This document shows, piece after piece, positions 28,763-38,431 of a stretch of DNA of 64,000 nucleotides. Where the stretch lies: NCBI GenBank assembly GCA_039816045.1, contig JBCBYB010000002.1, forward strand, positions 124,001 to 188,000, given 5' to 3'. The translations under genes and the position numbers were made by a program. Under the pieces are notes generated by a model. It saw nothing but the letters and a program-made list of their open reading frames with translations. It ran no database searches and was not told the origin of the DNA. This DNA comes from Thermohalobaculum sp039816045. GTDB lineage: Bacteria; Pseudomonadota; Alphaproteobacteria; Rhodobacterales; Rhodobacteraceae. How positions within the stretch are numbered: position 1 is the first letter of the stretch; the number at the start of each line of letters is the position of its first letter.

Positions 28763-31716
28763 GCGGGCTCTATGCGATCCCATCGGGGGTGGAGTTCGCG
28801 ACCGCATTTGCCCGCGGCTTCTGGACCCGGTTCGGCGACGATCCCCTGCTGGTGCCACGCATCGAGATCATCGCCAATACCGCCCGAGCAAGCACGCGTC
28901 TAACCGAAGCGCTTGCCGAAACCGCCGGGGGAAGCGCGCTGCTCCCGCAGGTGACCGTGATCACCGAGCTTGGCGCAGATCCCCTTGCAGTCCACGAGCC
29001 GCCAGCGGTTCCGGAGCTGCGCCGTCGCTTGCGCCTGATCCGGCTGGTGGAGCGCTATTTGACCGCCGAAGACGGCCACCCGTCAGCCGCGCCGGCTCTC
29101 GCGGACAGCCTGGCCGAGCTGATGGACGAGTTGGATGATGCAGGCATCGGCGCCGATGACCTGGATTCTCTCGACGCGGGCGACCAAGCCCATCACTGGC
29201 AGCAGATGCTGCGCTTCGTCGACCTCGTGCGCCGTGAGTGGCCCGCCATCCGCGCCGAAGAGGAAGCCGGCGCCCCGGATCGGCGCCTTCGCCAACGGCT
29301 GGCGATCGAGGCCCTGGTGTCACGCTGGTCCGATGCGGCGCCGGGCGCCCCGGTGATCGCGGCAGGCTCCACGGCGTCGGTCCCCAGCACCCGGCTGCTG
29401 CTGACAGCGCTTGCTCGCCTGCCAAACGGGTATGTCGTGCTGCCAGGCTTCGACCGAGAGTTGCCTGAAGCAGTGGTCACCCAGATCACCGAAGGGATGG
29501 CGCCCGAGCATCCGCAAACGCCCTTCGCGGCGCTCTTGGCCGATCTGTCTACACCCCCGTCGGAAGTTGCGCCTTGGTTGAAGCTGGAGCAGCCCTTCCC
29601 CGAACGCCATCGGCTGCTGTCCGAGGCGTTGCGCCCCGCGCCCGTCACCGATGCCTGGCTGAAGGCCGCGCCCGCGCTTGCAAGGGAGGCCACCGCAGCG
29701 ACCGAAGGCGTGACCCTGATCGAAGCGGCCCATCCGCGCGAGGAAGCCGCAGCCATCGCCCTTGCCGTCCGAGAGGCGCTGGAAGACCCGGTGGCCACGA
29801 TCGCTCTCGTCACACCCGATGCGAGCCTCGCCCGCCGAACAATCGCAGAGCTCGCCCGGTTCGACATCACACCCGATGACAGCCTTGGACGTCCGCTTCG
29901 CGATGCGCCGCCAGGTGTGTACCTCCGTTTGCTGATAGATGTGGCCTCTGGCGCTGGATCTGTGGCCCTGGCCGGGCTCCTGCAGCACCCGCTCACCCGC
30001 GCGGGGATGCCGCGTAGCACGCATCTGTCCCATGCTCGGCGTTACGACCGCACCGTGCTGCGGCAAGGTCCGGCCGTGTGCGAACCGGGCAAGCTACCGC
30101 CATGGCGGCCACTCGCACCGTATGCAGGGGAGGAGCAGATCGTCCGACGGCAGGCTGACCGCGCGTGGTCGGCAGGCATCGAAGCGGCCCTCTCGCCATT
30201 GGCGTATGCGTTGACACAAGGGTCCGATCTATCAGCGGTGCTGGCGGCGCACCGGCAGGCGGCAGACAGGCTCTCCTCCGATGAACACGGCACACCGGCT
30301 GTATGGGAGGCAGAGAGCGGGGCGGCGGCCCGCAGTTGCCTCGACGCCCTGGCGCAAGCGGCGGACGCCCATGGCGACGGCGCCGTGCATGCGTACCCCA
30401 CGCTCTTGTCGCATGTTCTCTCACAGGTGTCCCTCCGCCCCGATCCCATCGCCCCCCATCCGAGGGTTGCGATCCTTGGCCCGAGGGAGGCGCGCACCCA
30501 CCCCGCGGATGTGATGATCCTCGGAGGGTTAACGGACGGCATCTGGCCAGCCCTGCCGGGCGCGGAGCCCTGGCTGTCCCGAGCGCATCGATCCGTGCTC
30601 GGTCTCAGCCCGCCCGAGGCACGGATCGGTCTGTCGGCCCATGACTTCACCCAAGCGGCCCAGCGCCCCCGCGTGATCCTCAGCCGGTCGGCCCGGCGAG
30701 ACGGCACTCCGGCCGTTCCGTCGCGATGGCTCAGTCGGCTCACAGGCCTGATGGCGGGCCTGCCGGAGGGGGACGCCCTCGGCACGATCAGGGACCGTGG
30801 AGACCGGCTGCTGACGCTTTCCCGGCGGATGTCGCGTCCCGAACATCCAGTCCCCCGGGCACCGAGGCCAAAGCCGAACCCCCGTCCCGAGCATCGGCCG
30901 ACATCCGTCTCCCTCAGCGACGTCGCGCGCCTCATCTCCGATCCCTATGCCGTGTATGCGCGCCGGATCCTCGGACTGCGCCCCATCGATCCACTGGGCC
31001 GTCCACCGGATGCCGCGGAGCGGGGCGAGGCGCTGCACGATGTGCTGCACCAGTTCGTCGCCGCAACCAAGCATGGGTTTGCAGACAGGGAAGCCGCACT
31101 CCAACTGCTCGATCAGACCGCAGCGGCGGTGCTGATGGAGCGCGTGCCCTGGCCCGATCTTCGCCGCCTTTGGCAGGCCCGCATTGCCCGTTTCGCGGAC
31201 TGGTTTGTCGAGGGAGAGATCAAGCGGCGGCTGCACGCCGGGCGTGTCCTCACAGAGACGGACGGTGAGCTTGTCCTAACAACCGCAGCCGGGCCAATCA
31301 CGGTTACCGCGCGGGCGGACCGCATCGATCTGAGACAGGACGGGAGCGCCGCGGTGTTCGACTACAAGAGCGGCTCTCCCCCAACCGCTGCGGCGCTGAA
31401 GGAGGGGAAGCAACTCCAGATCCCAATCGAAGCGGCGATCCTGACCCGCGGTGGGTTCGCGGAAGCCGGGGCGCGCCCGGTCCATGATGCCGCCTATCTC
31501 GGCCTCACGGGGAAAACAGGGGAGGGCGGGGTCGAGCGACGCGTCCCCGAGACTTTGCTCGAAGACCCGGGGACGCTGCTTGACCGGCTTGGCCTCCTGC
31601 TTGGCCATTTCGCAACCGATGGCCTCTATGTCGCCCGCGGCCGCCCGGCCTTCTTAAGCTATGACGGGGATTACGATCATCTCTCCCGGCGTGCCGAATG
31701 GGAGGAGCAGGCATGA
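28759..31716 (+). CDS. addB: Double-strand break repair protein AddB
   Basis: This 985-residue subunit of the AddAB helicase-nuclease processes double-strand breaks for RecA. The C-terminal nuclease domain is intact: GEALHDVLHQFV, then RADRIDLRQDG...AVFDYKSGSPP (the PD-(D/E)xK core, near 870-890) and QLQIPIEAAIL. The N-terminal half lacks a recognisable Walker A loop, as in other alphaproteobacterial AddB proteins. The C-terminal 250 residues contain no cysteine, so the iron-sulfur staple of the Bacillus protein is missing. Start is GTG 28759, overlapping the murU stop; its ATGA junction with addA shows coupling. Confidence 0.9.
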   Translation: MSGLYAIPSGVEFATAFARGFWTRFGDDPLLVPRIEIIANTARASTRLTEALAETAGGSALLPQVTVITELGADPLAVHEPPAVPELRRRLRLIRLVERYLTAEDGHPSAAPALADSLAELMDELDDAGIGADDLDSLDAGDQAHHWQQMLRFVDLVRREWPAIRAEEEAGAPDRRLRQRLAIEALVSRWSDAAPGAPVIAAGSTASVPSTRLLLTALARLPNGYVVLPGFDRELPEAVVTQITEGMAPEHPQTPFAALLADLSTPPSEVAPWLKLEQPFPERHRLLSEALRPAPVTDAWLKAAPALAREATAATEGVTLIEAAHPREEAAAIALAVREALEDPVATIALVTPDASLARRTIAELARFDITPDDSLGRPLRDAPPGVYLRLLIDVASGAGSVALAGLLQHPLTRAGMPRSTHLSHARRYDRTVLRQGPAVCEPGKLPPWRPLAPYAGEEQIVRRQADRAWSAGIEAALSPLAYALTQGSDLSAVLAAHRQAADRLSSDEHGTPAVWEAESGAAARSCLDALAQAADAHGDGAVHAYPTLLSHVLSQVSLRPDPIAPHPRVAILGPREARTHPADVMILGGLTDGIWPALPGAEPWLSRAHRSVLGLSPPEARIGLSAHDFTQAAQRPRVILSRSARRDGTPAVPSRWLSRLTGLMAGLPEGDALGTIRDRGDRLLTLSRRMSRPEHPVPRAPRPKPNPRPEHRPTSVSLSDVARLISDPYAVYARRILGLRPIDPLGRPPDAAERGEALHDVLHQFVAATKHGFADREAALQLLDQTAAAVLMERVPWPDLRRLWQARIARFADWFVEGEIKRRLHAGRVLTETDGELVLTTAAGPITVTARADRIDLRQDGSAAVFDYKSGSPPTAAALKEGKQLQIPIEAAILTRGGFAEAGARPVHDAAYLGLTGKTGEGGVERRVPETLLEDPGTLLDRLGLLLGHFATDGLYVARGRPAFLSYDGDYDHLSRRAEWEEQA

Positions 31717-34700
31717 GCCCGCGCGGCCCCACCCCTGAACAGGCGGACGCCGCGAACCCGGCGTCCTCTGCATGGGTCGGAGCAAATGCCGGCTCCGGCA
31801 AGACCCGCGTGCTCACCGAGCGGGTGGCGAGACTGCTGCTCGACGGCGCGCAACCCGAAGCGATCCTGTGCCTGACCTATACCAAGGCGGCGGCGGTGGA
31901 GATGCAGCGGCGGCTGTTCGGGCTGCTCGGCGACTGGGCGATGGCCGAGGACGCGCCACTGGCCGAAGCGCTGAGCGCCCTCACAGGGCGCGCGGCCGAG
32001 CTCGACCCCGATCGGCTCGCCCGTGCGCGACGCCTCTTTGCCAGAGCGCTTGAAACACCGGGCGGGCTCAAGATCCAGACAATCCATGCCTTCTGCGAGA
32101 CGCTGCTCCGCCGTTTCCCGTTGGAGGCGGGTCTTTCTCCAAGGTTCACGGTGCTTGAGGAGCGGTCGCAAGCCCTTCTGCTGCGTCAGGTTCGGATGGA
32201 TATGGCAACCGCGGCGGATGCTGGCCAGGACATGGCTTTCGACGCAGCGGCACAGCATGTCAATGACGAGACCTTCGAAGCACTGATTGGGGCCATCCTG
32301 GCAGGACGATCGGCCTTCACACCCGAGAGCGCAGCAGCAATCGATCTGTTGCCTGGTTCCGCGGAGAATGACCCCGACGAAGAAGCGCTCGCAGCACTCT
32401 CACACGGCGATTGGGAGGCGCTCTCACGGTTGGCCGCAGCCATGACGGAACGTGGCCAGAACCTGGCCGCGGCTGACGGTCTGGCAAAAGCACACGCGAG
32501 TTTGGCCCATGACCCGACATCGAGCATAGCGCAGCTGCTCTCGGTTTTCCTGACCACCGACGGCGCCCCGCGCAGACGGAGAGGCTTTCCCGCCACGTCT
32601 GTCCTTGAGCGTGTCCCCGAGGCCGGTGAGTTGACCGACCGGATGATCGATTGGGCGGTCAAAACGCGCGAAGCCCGGCATGCCACTCGGAACGCGAGGC
32701 GTAGCCAGGACCTCTATCGCTTTGCAACCGGGTTGCTGTCGCGGTACCGCAAGGCCAAAGACGCCCGCGCGCTCCTGGATTTCGACGATCTGATCGAAAG
32801 GACCGAGGCGCTGCTCACCGATCCCGGCATCGGCCCTTGGGTGCTCTATCGCCTCGACGGGCGGATCGAACATATCCTGGTCGACGAGGCCCAGGACACT
32901 GCGCCAGCGCAGTGGCGCCTGATCGAGGCCATCGCTGCCGAGTTCCACGCGGGTGCCAGCAGCCGGCCTGCGGACCGTCCCCGCCGGACCCTGTTCGTCG
33001 TGGGCGATGAGAAACAGTCGATCTACTCGTTTCAAGGGGCCGACCCGGAGATGTTCGGCGAGATGCGGCAACGCTTCGCGCGCCGGCTCGAGGCGGTGGG
33101 AACGGGCCTGACGCGTCCGTCGCTCGTCACCTCCTTCCGCTCGGCGCCGGGGGTCTTGCGATTCGTCGATGCGGTCTTCGCCAATAACCCCTCGGCGCTC
33201 AATCCCTCGGGCGATCCGATCGAACACCGGGCCAGCCGTGCGCGAGACGGGTCAAGGGTCGATGTCTGGCCCTGTGTGCCGGATGAACCTGGCGCTCCGA
33301 TGCCAAATTGGTGGGAGCCGGTGGCCGCTCAGCCGCCGCTGAAGGCCAAGCCGCGTCTGGCCAGGATCCTGGCAGCCGAGATCGCGAGAATGATCGCAGA
33401 GGAGCATCTGCCTGCGCGGGAGGGACGCCCTCTCCGCCTTGTGCGCGCCGGCGACATCCTGGTGCTCGTGCGCACGCGCGATGCGCTCGCCGCGGAGCTG
33501 ATCCGGTCCCTCAAGCAGCATGGCGTTCCGGTGGCCGGCGCGGACCGGCTCAAGCTCGCCGAAGGGCTGGTGGTTAAGGACCTGCTCGCCCTGATGAAAG
33601 TCGCCACCCTGCCCTCAGACGATCTCTCGCTTGCCGCGGTCTTGCGCTCACCGCTCTGTGGGGTCGACGAGGATGCGCTGTTCCGCCTGGCCCATAACCG
33701 GCCCGGCTGGCTGATCGAGGCACTGCAGACCTCAGAGCACACCGAGGACGCCGCGATGATCGCGGATATGGCCGCCCGCGCCGATTATCTCCGGCCGTAT
33801 GAGTTCCTGGAGCGGGTCTTGATCCGCCATAATGGACGCCAGCGCCTTGTTGCACGGCTCGGTCCTGAGGCTGAGGACCTGATCGACGAGTTGCTGGAAC
33901 AAGCCCTCACCTATGAGAACCGCGAGATCCCGACGCTGGCGGGCTTCATCACCTGGATCGAGACCGCTGAGGTCGCCGTTAAGCGGGAGATGGAGAGCGC
34001 CACCGATGCCGTGCGGGTGATGACGGTCCACGGCGCGAAAGGGTTGGAAGCACCTGTGGTGATCCTGCCCGACACGATCCGACCGCGCGGCGGCAAATCG
34101 GCCCCGATCCTACCGGCCCGTACAGAGGGCGAGGGCGAAGGGCCCCGTGTCATGCTCTGGATGCCGCCGACAGCGGGCGACGATCGGCGCACCGCCACAG
34201 CGCGGGATGCAGCCAAAGCACGGGAAAGGGCCGAGGGACAACGCCTGCTCTATGTTGCCCTCACGCGGGCGGAGGATTGGTTGATCCTCTGCGGTGCGGG
34301 AAACGCGGCCAAAGATGGCACGGACTGGTATGGCCAGCTTTCGGCCGCCGCTCTGCGATTGGAGGCAGCGGAGAGGCCCTCTCCGAAAGGCCTCGATGGC
34401 GCCCTTCTGCGGCTTGAGGACGAGGGACCCGAAGACCCGATCCTGCATCAGGAGCCTCCGGTACAAGCGAAAGACCTTCCCATGCCGGAATGGATCGCGC
34501 CCGCCCCTGCCGAAGCCCGACAGCCCCTGCGTGCGCCCTCCTCTCTGCTCCCTGTACCCCCTGCGAAAATCGACCCCTCGGGCAGGGATCGTGCAACTGC
34601 GTTGGCCCATGGCCGGGCCGTGCATCTTCTGCTTGAGCGGCTCGGCGATCTGCCGGTCGAGCAACGCCCGGATGCCGCCGAGCGGCTGCTCGCAACCGAA

Positions 34701-35141
34701 CCCGGCTTGGATGCCGCCGGGCGCGCTGCCGCATTGGCCGAAGCGGACAGCGTGCTCGCCGCTCCTTTTGCCGCGCGCATCTTTGGTCCCGGATCGCTCG
34801 CCGAAGTGGGGCTCGCCCTCACCCTGCCCGAGATCGCTCGGCGTCCCATAGTCGGGCGTATCGACCGGCTGGTCATCGACGCAGAGCAACTTCTGATCGT
34901 CGATTTCAAGACCGACCCGGTCCCGCCGGAGCGCCCGGAGGATGTGGCGCCTGGCTATCTCGCGCAGATGGGTGCCTATGCTGCCGCTCTCTCCCAGCAT
35001 TTCCCAAAGCGTCGCATAGAGGCCTCTCTGCTCTGGACGGCGACGCCTTCGCTGATGTCCCTGCCCGCCGCGCTGATCGGCGGCGCACTCGCCAAAGCGG
35101 CACAGGCCGGCCCGCTTGATTCCACCTCGGGCCAACCCTAG
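31713..35141 (+). CDS. addA: Double-strand break repair helicase AddA
   Basis: This 1142-residue UvrD-type helicase-nuclease is the motor subunit of AddAB. Motif I is VGANAGSGKTRVLTERVARLL near the N-terminus. Motif II is ILVDEAQDTAP, followed by FVVGDEKQSIYSFQGADPEMF (motif III), TSFRSAPGVL (motif IV), VRVMTVHGAKGLEAPVVILPD (motif V) and RLLYVALTRAEDWL (motif VI). The C-terminal nuclease motif LIVDFKTDPVPPE (near residue 1065) carries the catalytic D and K. The start ATG at 31713 overlaps the addB stop and has GGAGGAG upstream. All functional parts are intact. Confidence 0.95.
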   Translation: MSPRGPTPEQADAANPASSAWVGANAGSGKTRVLTERVARLLLDGAQPEAILCLTYTKAAAVEMQRRLFGLLGDWAMAEDAPLAEALSALTGRAAELDPDRLARARRLFARALETPGGLKIQTIHAFCETLLRRFPLEAGLSPRFTVLEERSQALLLRQVRMDMATAADAGQDMAFDAAAQHVNDETFEALIGAILAGRSAFTPESAAAIDLLPGSAENDPDEEALAALSHGDWEALSRLAAAMTERGQNLAAADGLAKAHASLAHDPTSSIAQLLSVFLTTDGAPRRRRGFPATSVLERVPEAGELTDRMIDWAVKTREARHATRNARRSQDLYRFATGLLSRYRKAKDARALLDFDDLIERTEALLTDPGIGPWVLYRLDGRIEHILVDEAQDTAPAQWRLIEAIAAEFHAGASSRPADRPRRTLFVVGDEKQSIYSFQGADPEMFGEMRQRFARRLEAVGTGLTRPSLVTSFRSAPGVLRFVDAVFANNPSALNPSGDPIEHRASRARDGSRVDVWPCVPDEPGAPMPNWWEPVAAQPPLKAKPRLARILAAEIARMIAEEHLPAREGRPLRLVRAGDILVLVRTRDALAAELIRSLKQHGVPVAGADRLKLAEGLVVKDLLALMKVATLPSDDLSLAAVLRSPLCGVDEDALFRLAHNRPGWLIEALQTSEHTEDAAMIADMAARADYLRPYEFLERVLIRHNGRQRLVARLGPEAEDLIDELLEQALTYENREIPTLAGFITWIETAEVAVKREMESATDAVRVMTVHGAKGLEAPVVILPDTIRPRGGKSAPILPARTEGEGEGPRVMLWMPPTAGDDRRTATARDAAKARERAEGQRLLYVALTRAEDWLILCGAGNAAKDGTDWYGQLSAAALRLEAAERPSPKGLDGALLRLEDEGPEDPILHQEPPVQAKDLPMPEWIAPAPAEARQPLRAPSSLLPVPPAKIDPSGRDRATALAHGRAVHLLLERLGDLPVEQRPDAAERLLATEPGLDAAGRAAALAEADSVLAAPFAARIFGPGSLAEVGLALTLPEIARRPIVGRIDRLVIDAEQLLIVDFKTDPVPPERPEDVAPGYLAQMGAYAAALSQHFPKRRIEASLLWTATPSLMSLPAALIGGALAKAAQAGPLDSTSGQP

Positions 35142-35201
35142 GTTGGAGGGCCGCGGCGCACCGGACCGCCCGGTCGCCGACTTGATAGGAGGGTTATCGC
35201 T

Positions 35202-35522
35202 ATGACAACCATGGCAGTCACCGATGAGACGTTCGACACCGATGTCCTCGGGTCACAGACCCCCGTTGTGGTGGATTTCTGGGCCGAATGGTGCGGTCCC
35301 TGTAAGCAGATTGGCCCGGCCCTCGAAGAGATCGCCGAGGAAATGGGCGAGCGCGTGCGCATCGCAAAGGTGAACATCGACGACAGCCCGAATGCACCGT
35401 CAAAATACGGCGTACGCGGCATCCCGACGCTGCTGATCTTCAAGGGTGGCGAGCTGGTCGACCGCAAGGTTGGCGCCGACAGCAAGTCCGGCATTTCATC
35501 CTGGATCGAAGGCGCGCTTTGA
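35202..35522 (+). CDS. trxA: Thioredoxin
   Basis: This 106-residue classical thioredoxin reduces protein disulfides in the cytoplasm, for example in ribonucleotide reductase and APS reductase. The active site is FWAEWCGPCKQIGP (C near residues 32 and 35). The cis-proline segment RGIPTLLIFKGG and the PSKYGV stretch are also typical. A GGAGGG ribosome site precedes the ATG. The gene ends the addBA run and is closed by a strong hairpin shared with folC. Confidence 0.96.
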   Translation: MTTMAVTDETFDTDVLGSQTPVVVDFWAEWCGPCKQIGPALEEIAEEMGERVRIAKVNIDDSPNAPSKYGVRGIPTLLIFKGGELVDRKVGADSKSGISSWIEGAL

Positions 35523-35535
35523 GGCGCGTCTTCCC

Positions 35536-35560
35536 GCCCGCCCTTTTCGCGAGGGCGGGC
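35536..35560. terminator. Hairpin terminator between convergent trxA and folC
   Basis: A perfect 9-bp stem, GCCCGCCCT (35536-35544) with AGGGCGGGC (35552-35560), has a 7-base loop. It stands 13 bases after the trxA stop and 16 bases from the folC stop. Such a symmetrical stem between convergent genes can serve both. On the plus strand only TT follows, so it is a weakly T-tailed terminator, as is common in GC-rich genomes. Confidence 0.65.
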
Positions 35561-35576
35561 TTGCTGCGCGCGCCAC

Positions 35577-36869
35577 TCAAGCGTGGCGCTTAAGCACTTC
35601 TCCCGCCAGATAGAGCGAGCCGCAGATGAGCACCCGGAACGGTGTGTCTTGTGATGAGATGAGTTCGCCGAGCGCCGCTTCGATCGACTCCGAAGGTTCG
35701 GCGCTGATCCCGACGGCATTGGCGGCCTCCGCGAGCGCCGCGGCAGACAGGCTTGCCTGAGTGTCGGGAATGGTGACCGTCGCGGCCTTCTCCACGTGGC
35801 CGGCCAAGGGCGTCAGATAACCGGCCGGATCCTTGGTCTCTAAGAGCCCCAAGAGGAGTAGAACCGGAACCGGCGCTGTCCGCTCCATCTCTGAGAGCAA
35901 GGCGGCGATCGCCCGCCCGGCAGAGGGGTTGTGCCCGCCGTCGAGCCAAAGCTCGGCCTCCTGAGGCAACAGCGCGACAAGCGGCCCTTCCGTGAGACGC
36001 TGCATCCTCGCTGGCCATTCCGCCCGGGTGAGTGCGGCCTCAGCAACTGCCTCAGCCTCGATCCCAAGGGCCCGCAAAGCCGCAATCGCTATCCCAGCGT
36101 TCTCCACCTGATGCGCGCCGGCAAGGCGGGGCAGCGGGAGATCGAGAAGACCGGTGTCATCCTCGAACACCAGGCGACCGCGTTCCCGGCGGACCATCCA
36201 GTCCTGACCGTAGATTCGGAGGGGAGCGCCAACCGCATCGGCGCGGTCACGGATCACATCGAGGGCTGCATCCCGCTGCCGTCCAACGACGCAAGTCACG
36301 CCGGGCTTAAGGATGCCTGCTTTCTCCCCAGCGATCTCCGGAATCGTCTCGCCGAGATACTGCTGGTGATCGTAGTCGATGGGCGTGATTGCGGTGAGCG
36401 CAGGCTGGTCAATGACGTTGGTGGCATCGAGGCGTCCTCCGAGCCCGACCTCCAGCAACACCCAGTCCGCGGGTTCCCGGGAAAACGCCTCGAACGCAGC
36501 CACCGTGGTGATCTCGAAGAAGGTGATCGGCGTGCCGCCATTGGCCTCCTCGCAATCCTCCAACAACGCCGCCAAGGCCGGCTCGGCAATCAGCCCGCCG
36601 GTCAGCCGGATCCGTTCGTGGAACCGCGCGAGATGGGGCGAGGTGTAGGCCTGAACACGTCCACCCGCCGCCTCCAGCCCCGCGCGAAGCATGGCAACGG
36701 TCGAGCCTTTGCCGTTGGTCCCCGCCACATGGATCACCGGCGCCAACCGCTTCTCCGGGTGGTCCATCGCTGCCAGCAAACGCCAGACCCGATCGAGGGT
36801 GAGGTCGATGATCTTGGGATGGAGATGCAGAAGGCGCTCGAGGATCGTATCGCTCGGGGCGGGGACCAT
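35577..36869 (-). CDS. folC: Folylpolyglutamate/dihydrofolate synthase
   Basis: This 430-residue bifunctional ligase adds glutamate to dihydropteroate and folates. The P-loop is HVAGTNGKGSTVAML (about 47-61). The family motifs ITPIDYDHQQYLGETIPEIAGEKAGILK and LDGGHNPSAGRAI follow. The enzyme belongs to the Mur ligase superfamily. Its ATG overlaps the last base of accD's stop codon, which couples the two genes, as is usual in proteobacteria. Confidence 0.95.
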   Translation of the reverse strand: MVPAPSDTILERLLHLHPKIIDLTLDRVWRLLAAMDHPEKRLAPVIHVAGTNGKGSTVAMLRAGLEAAGGRVQAYTSPHLARFHERIRLTGGLIAEPALAALLEDCEEANGGTPITFFEITTVAAFEAFSREPADWVLLEVGLGGRLDATNVIDQPALTAITPIDYDHQQYLGETIPEIAGEKAGILKPGVTCVVGRQRDAALDVIRDRADAVGAPLRIYGQDWMVRRERGRLVFEDDTGLLDLPLPRLAGAHQVENAGIAIAALRALGIEAEAVAEAALTRAEWPARMQRLTEGPLVALLPQEAELWLDGGHNPSAGRAIAALLSEMERTAPVPVLLLLGLLETKDPAGYLTPLAGHVEKAATVTIPDTQASLSAAALAEAANAVGISAEPSESIEAALGELISSQDTPFRVLICGSLYLAGEVLKRHA

Positions 36870-37810
36870 CAGCCGTCTCCAGGCGGCGGTACCTCAGGCG
36901 CGCCTGCATCGACGGAGGGCTCCGGCTGTGCGGCAATCTCACCGCGCACCATCGGCGGCAAACCCATCAACATGTGAAGGATCTGGCCGATCTCCTCGCG
37001 CAGCTTGCCCCGGTTCACCACGCGGTCGATCATGCCGTGGTCGAGCAGGTACTCGGACCGCTGGAAGCCCTCTGGCAAGGTTTCGCGGATGGTCTGCTCG
37101 ATCACCCTGGGCCCGGCAAAACAGATGAGCGCATCGGGCTCGGCCAAATGCACATCGCCCAACATCGCGAAGGAGGCCGTGACACCGCCCGTCGTCGGGT
37201 GGGTAAGCACGACGACATAAGGCAGTCCCGCATCCCGAAGCATCTCGACCGCAATCGTGGTCCGTGGCATCTGCATCAGGCTGAGGATGCCCTCCTGCAT
37301 ACGCGCGCCTCCAGCCGCGGTGAAGGTGACAAGCGGTGCGCGGCGCTCAACGGCCGTGCGGGCAGCGGCCAGCATCGCATTGCCGACATAGAGCCCCATC
37401 GAGCCGCCCATGAAGGAGAAGTCCTGCGCGGCCGCGACCGTCTCCATTCCGAAGAGCGTGCCTGTGCCGACCAACATCGCCTCGTTCTCGGAGGTCTTGC
37501 GGCGCGCCTCGCGCATCCGGTCGGTGTAGCGCTTCTCATCGCGGAAGCCGAGCGGATCCGCGACGGGCTCAGGCACGGCGACCGGTGACCAGATCCCACC
37601 GTCGAAAAAGGCTGTGAACCGGGCGCGCGGCGCGATCGGCATGTGATAGTTGCAACTCGGGCAGACATGCAGATTGTCCGACAGCTCGCGGTGAAAGATC
37701 ATCTGACCGCAGTTGTCGCACTTCGCCCAAAGGTTCTCCGGCATCTCCCGGCGCTGGAAGAAGGATTTGATCTTCGGGGGAACGAATTCGGTGATCCAGT
37801 TCATCGCCAC
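36869..37810 (-). CDS. accD: Acetyl-CoA carboxylase carboxyltransferase subunit beta
   Basis: This 313-residue subunit transfers carboxyl from carboxybiotin to acetyl-CoA with AccA, the first step in fatty-acid synthesis. The N-terminal zinc ribbon CDNCGQMIFHRELSDNLHVC continues to CPSC (four cysteines within about 27-49). The carboxyltransferase core shows AAGGARMQEGILSLMQM, PTTGGVTASFAMLGD and GPRVIEQTIRETLPEGFQ. In relatives it follows trpA directly. Here an insertion zone of about 4.8 kb separates them. Confidence 0.97.
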   Translation of the reverse strand: MAMNWITEFVPPKIKSFFQRREMPENLWAKCDNCGQMIFHRELSDNLHVCPSCNYHMPIAPRARFTAFFDGGIWSPVAVPEPVADPLGFRDEKRYTDRMREARRKTSENEAMLVGTGTLFGMETVAAAQDFSFMGGSMGLYVGNAMLAAARTAVERRAPLVTFTAAGGARMQEGILSLMQMPRTTIAVEMLRDAGLPYVVVLTHPTTGGVTASFAMLGDVHLAEPDALICFAGPRVIEQTIRETLPEGFQRSEYLLDHGMIDRVVNRGKLREEIGQILHMLMGLPPMVRGEIAAQPEPSVDAGAPEVPPPGDG

Positions 37811-37883
37811 CAGCCTTTGATGCCTAAGCCCGCTAGATAGCGTTCAGGCGGGCTTGGCGCAATCGGCCAACGCTAACCGAATG

Positions 37884-38303
37884 TCAGGGCCGCTGAGCGG
37901 TCTCCGCAGCGATGGCATAGTCCTCGTCGCTCACAGCCTCGGCCCAGGACACCCCGCTGCCGTCAACCACGTGCTGGAAGGCCAGATGCACCATCTGATG
38001 CCCGGGCCGCGCGCCGTGCCAGTGCCGCTCATTCGGTGCGATCCAAACCGTGTCTCCCGGCCCGATGAGGTAACAGGTCTGTCCCTCCTTCTGCACAAGG
38101 CCGAGACCCGAAAGCACGTGCAATGTCTGGCCCTGTGGATGCGTATGCCAGTGCGTGCGGGCACTTGGCGGGAAGTGCACTTTCAGCGCGGTCACCGGAT
38201 GGTCCACTGGGGTCGTGCCGATCGGGTCCTGCGTCACCGCCCCAGTGAAATACTCAGCAGGCCCATAACGGGTGGGCGTCGCGGCTGCGGCCGTTACCTT
38301 CAT
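37884..38303 (-). CDS. Cupin domain-containing protein
   Basis: This 139-residue protein has a single conserved beta-barrel cupin domain. Motif 1 is ARTHWHTHPQGQTLHVLSG, with histidines in a metal-binding H-x-H pattern, and motif 2 is GDTVWIAPNERHWHGA. It starts at ATG 38303 with GGAGGAT upstream; the longer frame to 38405 lacks homology. Members of this group include hydroxynitrile-lyase-like and carboxymuconolactone-linked cupins, but the substrate cannot be inferred. It is probably a metal-dependent enzyme. It lies in the accessory stretch between accD and trpA, divergent from the aminotransferase gene. Confidence 0.85.
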   Translation of the reverse strand: MKVTAAAATPTRYGPAEYFTGAVTQDPIGTTPVDHPVTALKVHFPPSARTHWHTHPQGQTLHVLSGLGLVQKEGQTCYLIGPGDTVWIAPNERHWHGARPGHQMVHLAFQHVVDGSGVSWAEAVSDEDYAIAAETAQRP

Positions 38304-38431
38304 CTCACGATCCTCCATGACTGCGCGATCCACACTAGGCCAGGGAGACTGTTGCGCAAGCGCTTGAGCCGCGCCCTGCCTTCGCGCACACTGGTGGGAT
38401 TGCAAAACGCGCCAGATCGGGATGACCGCCC

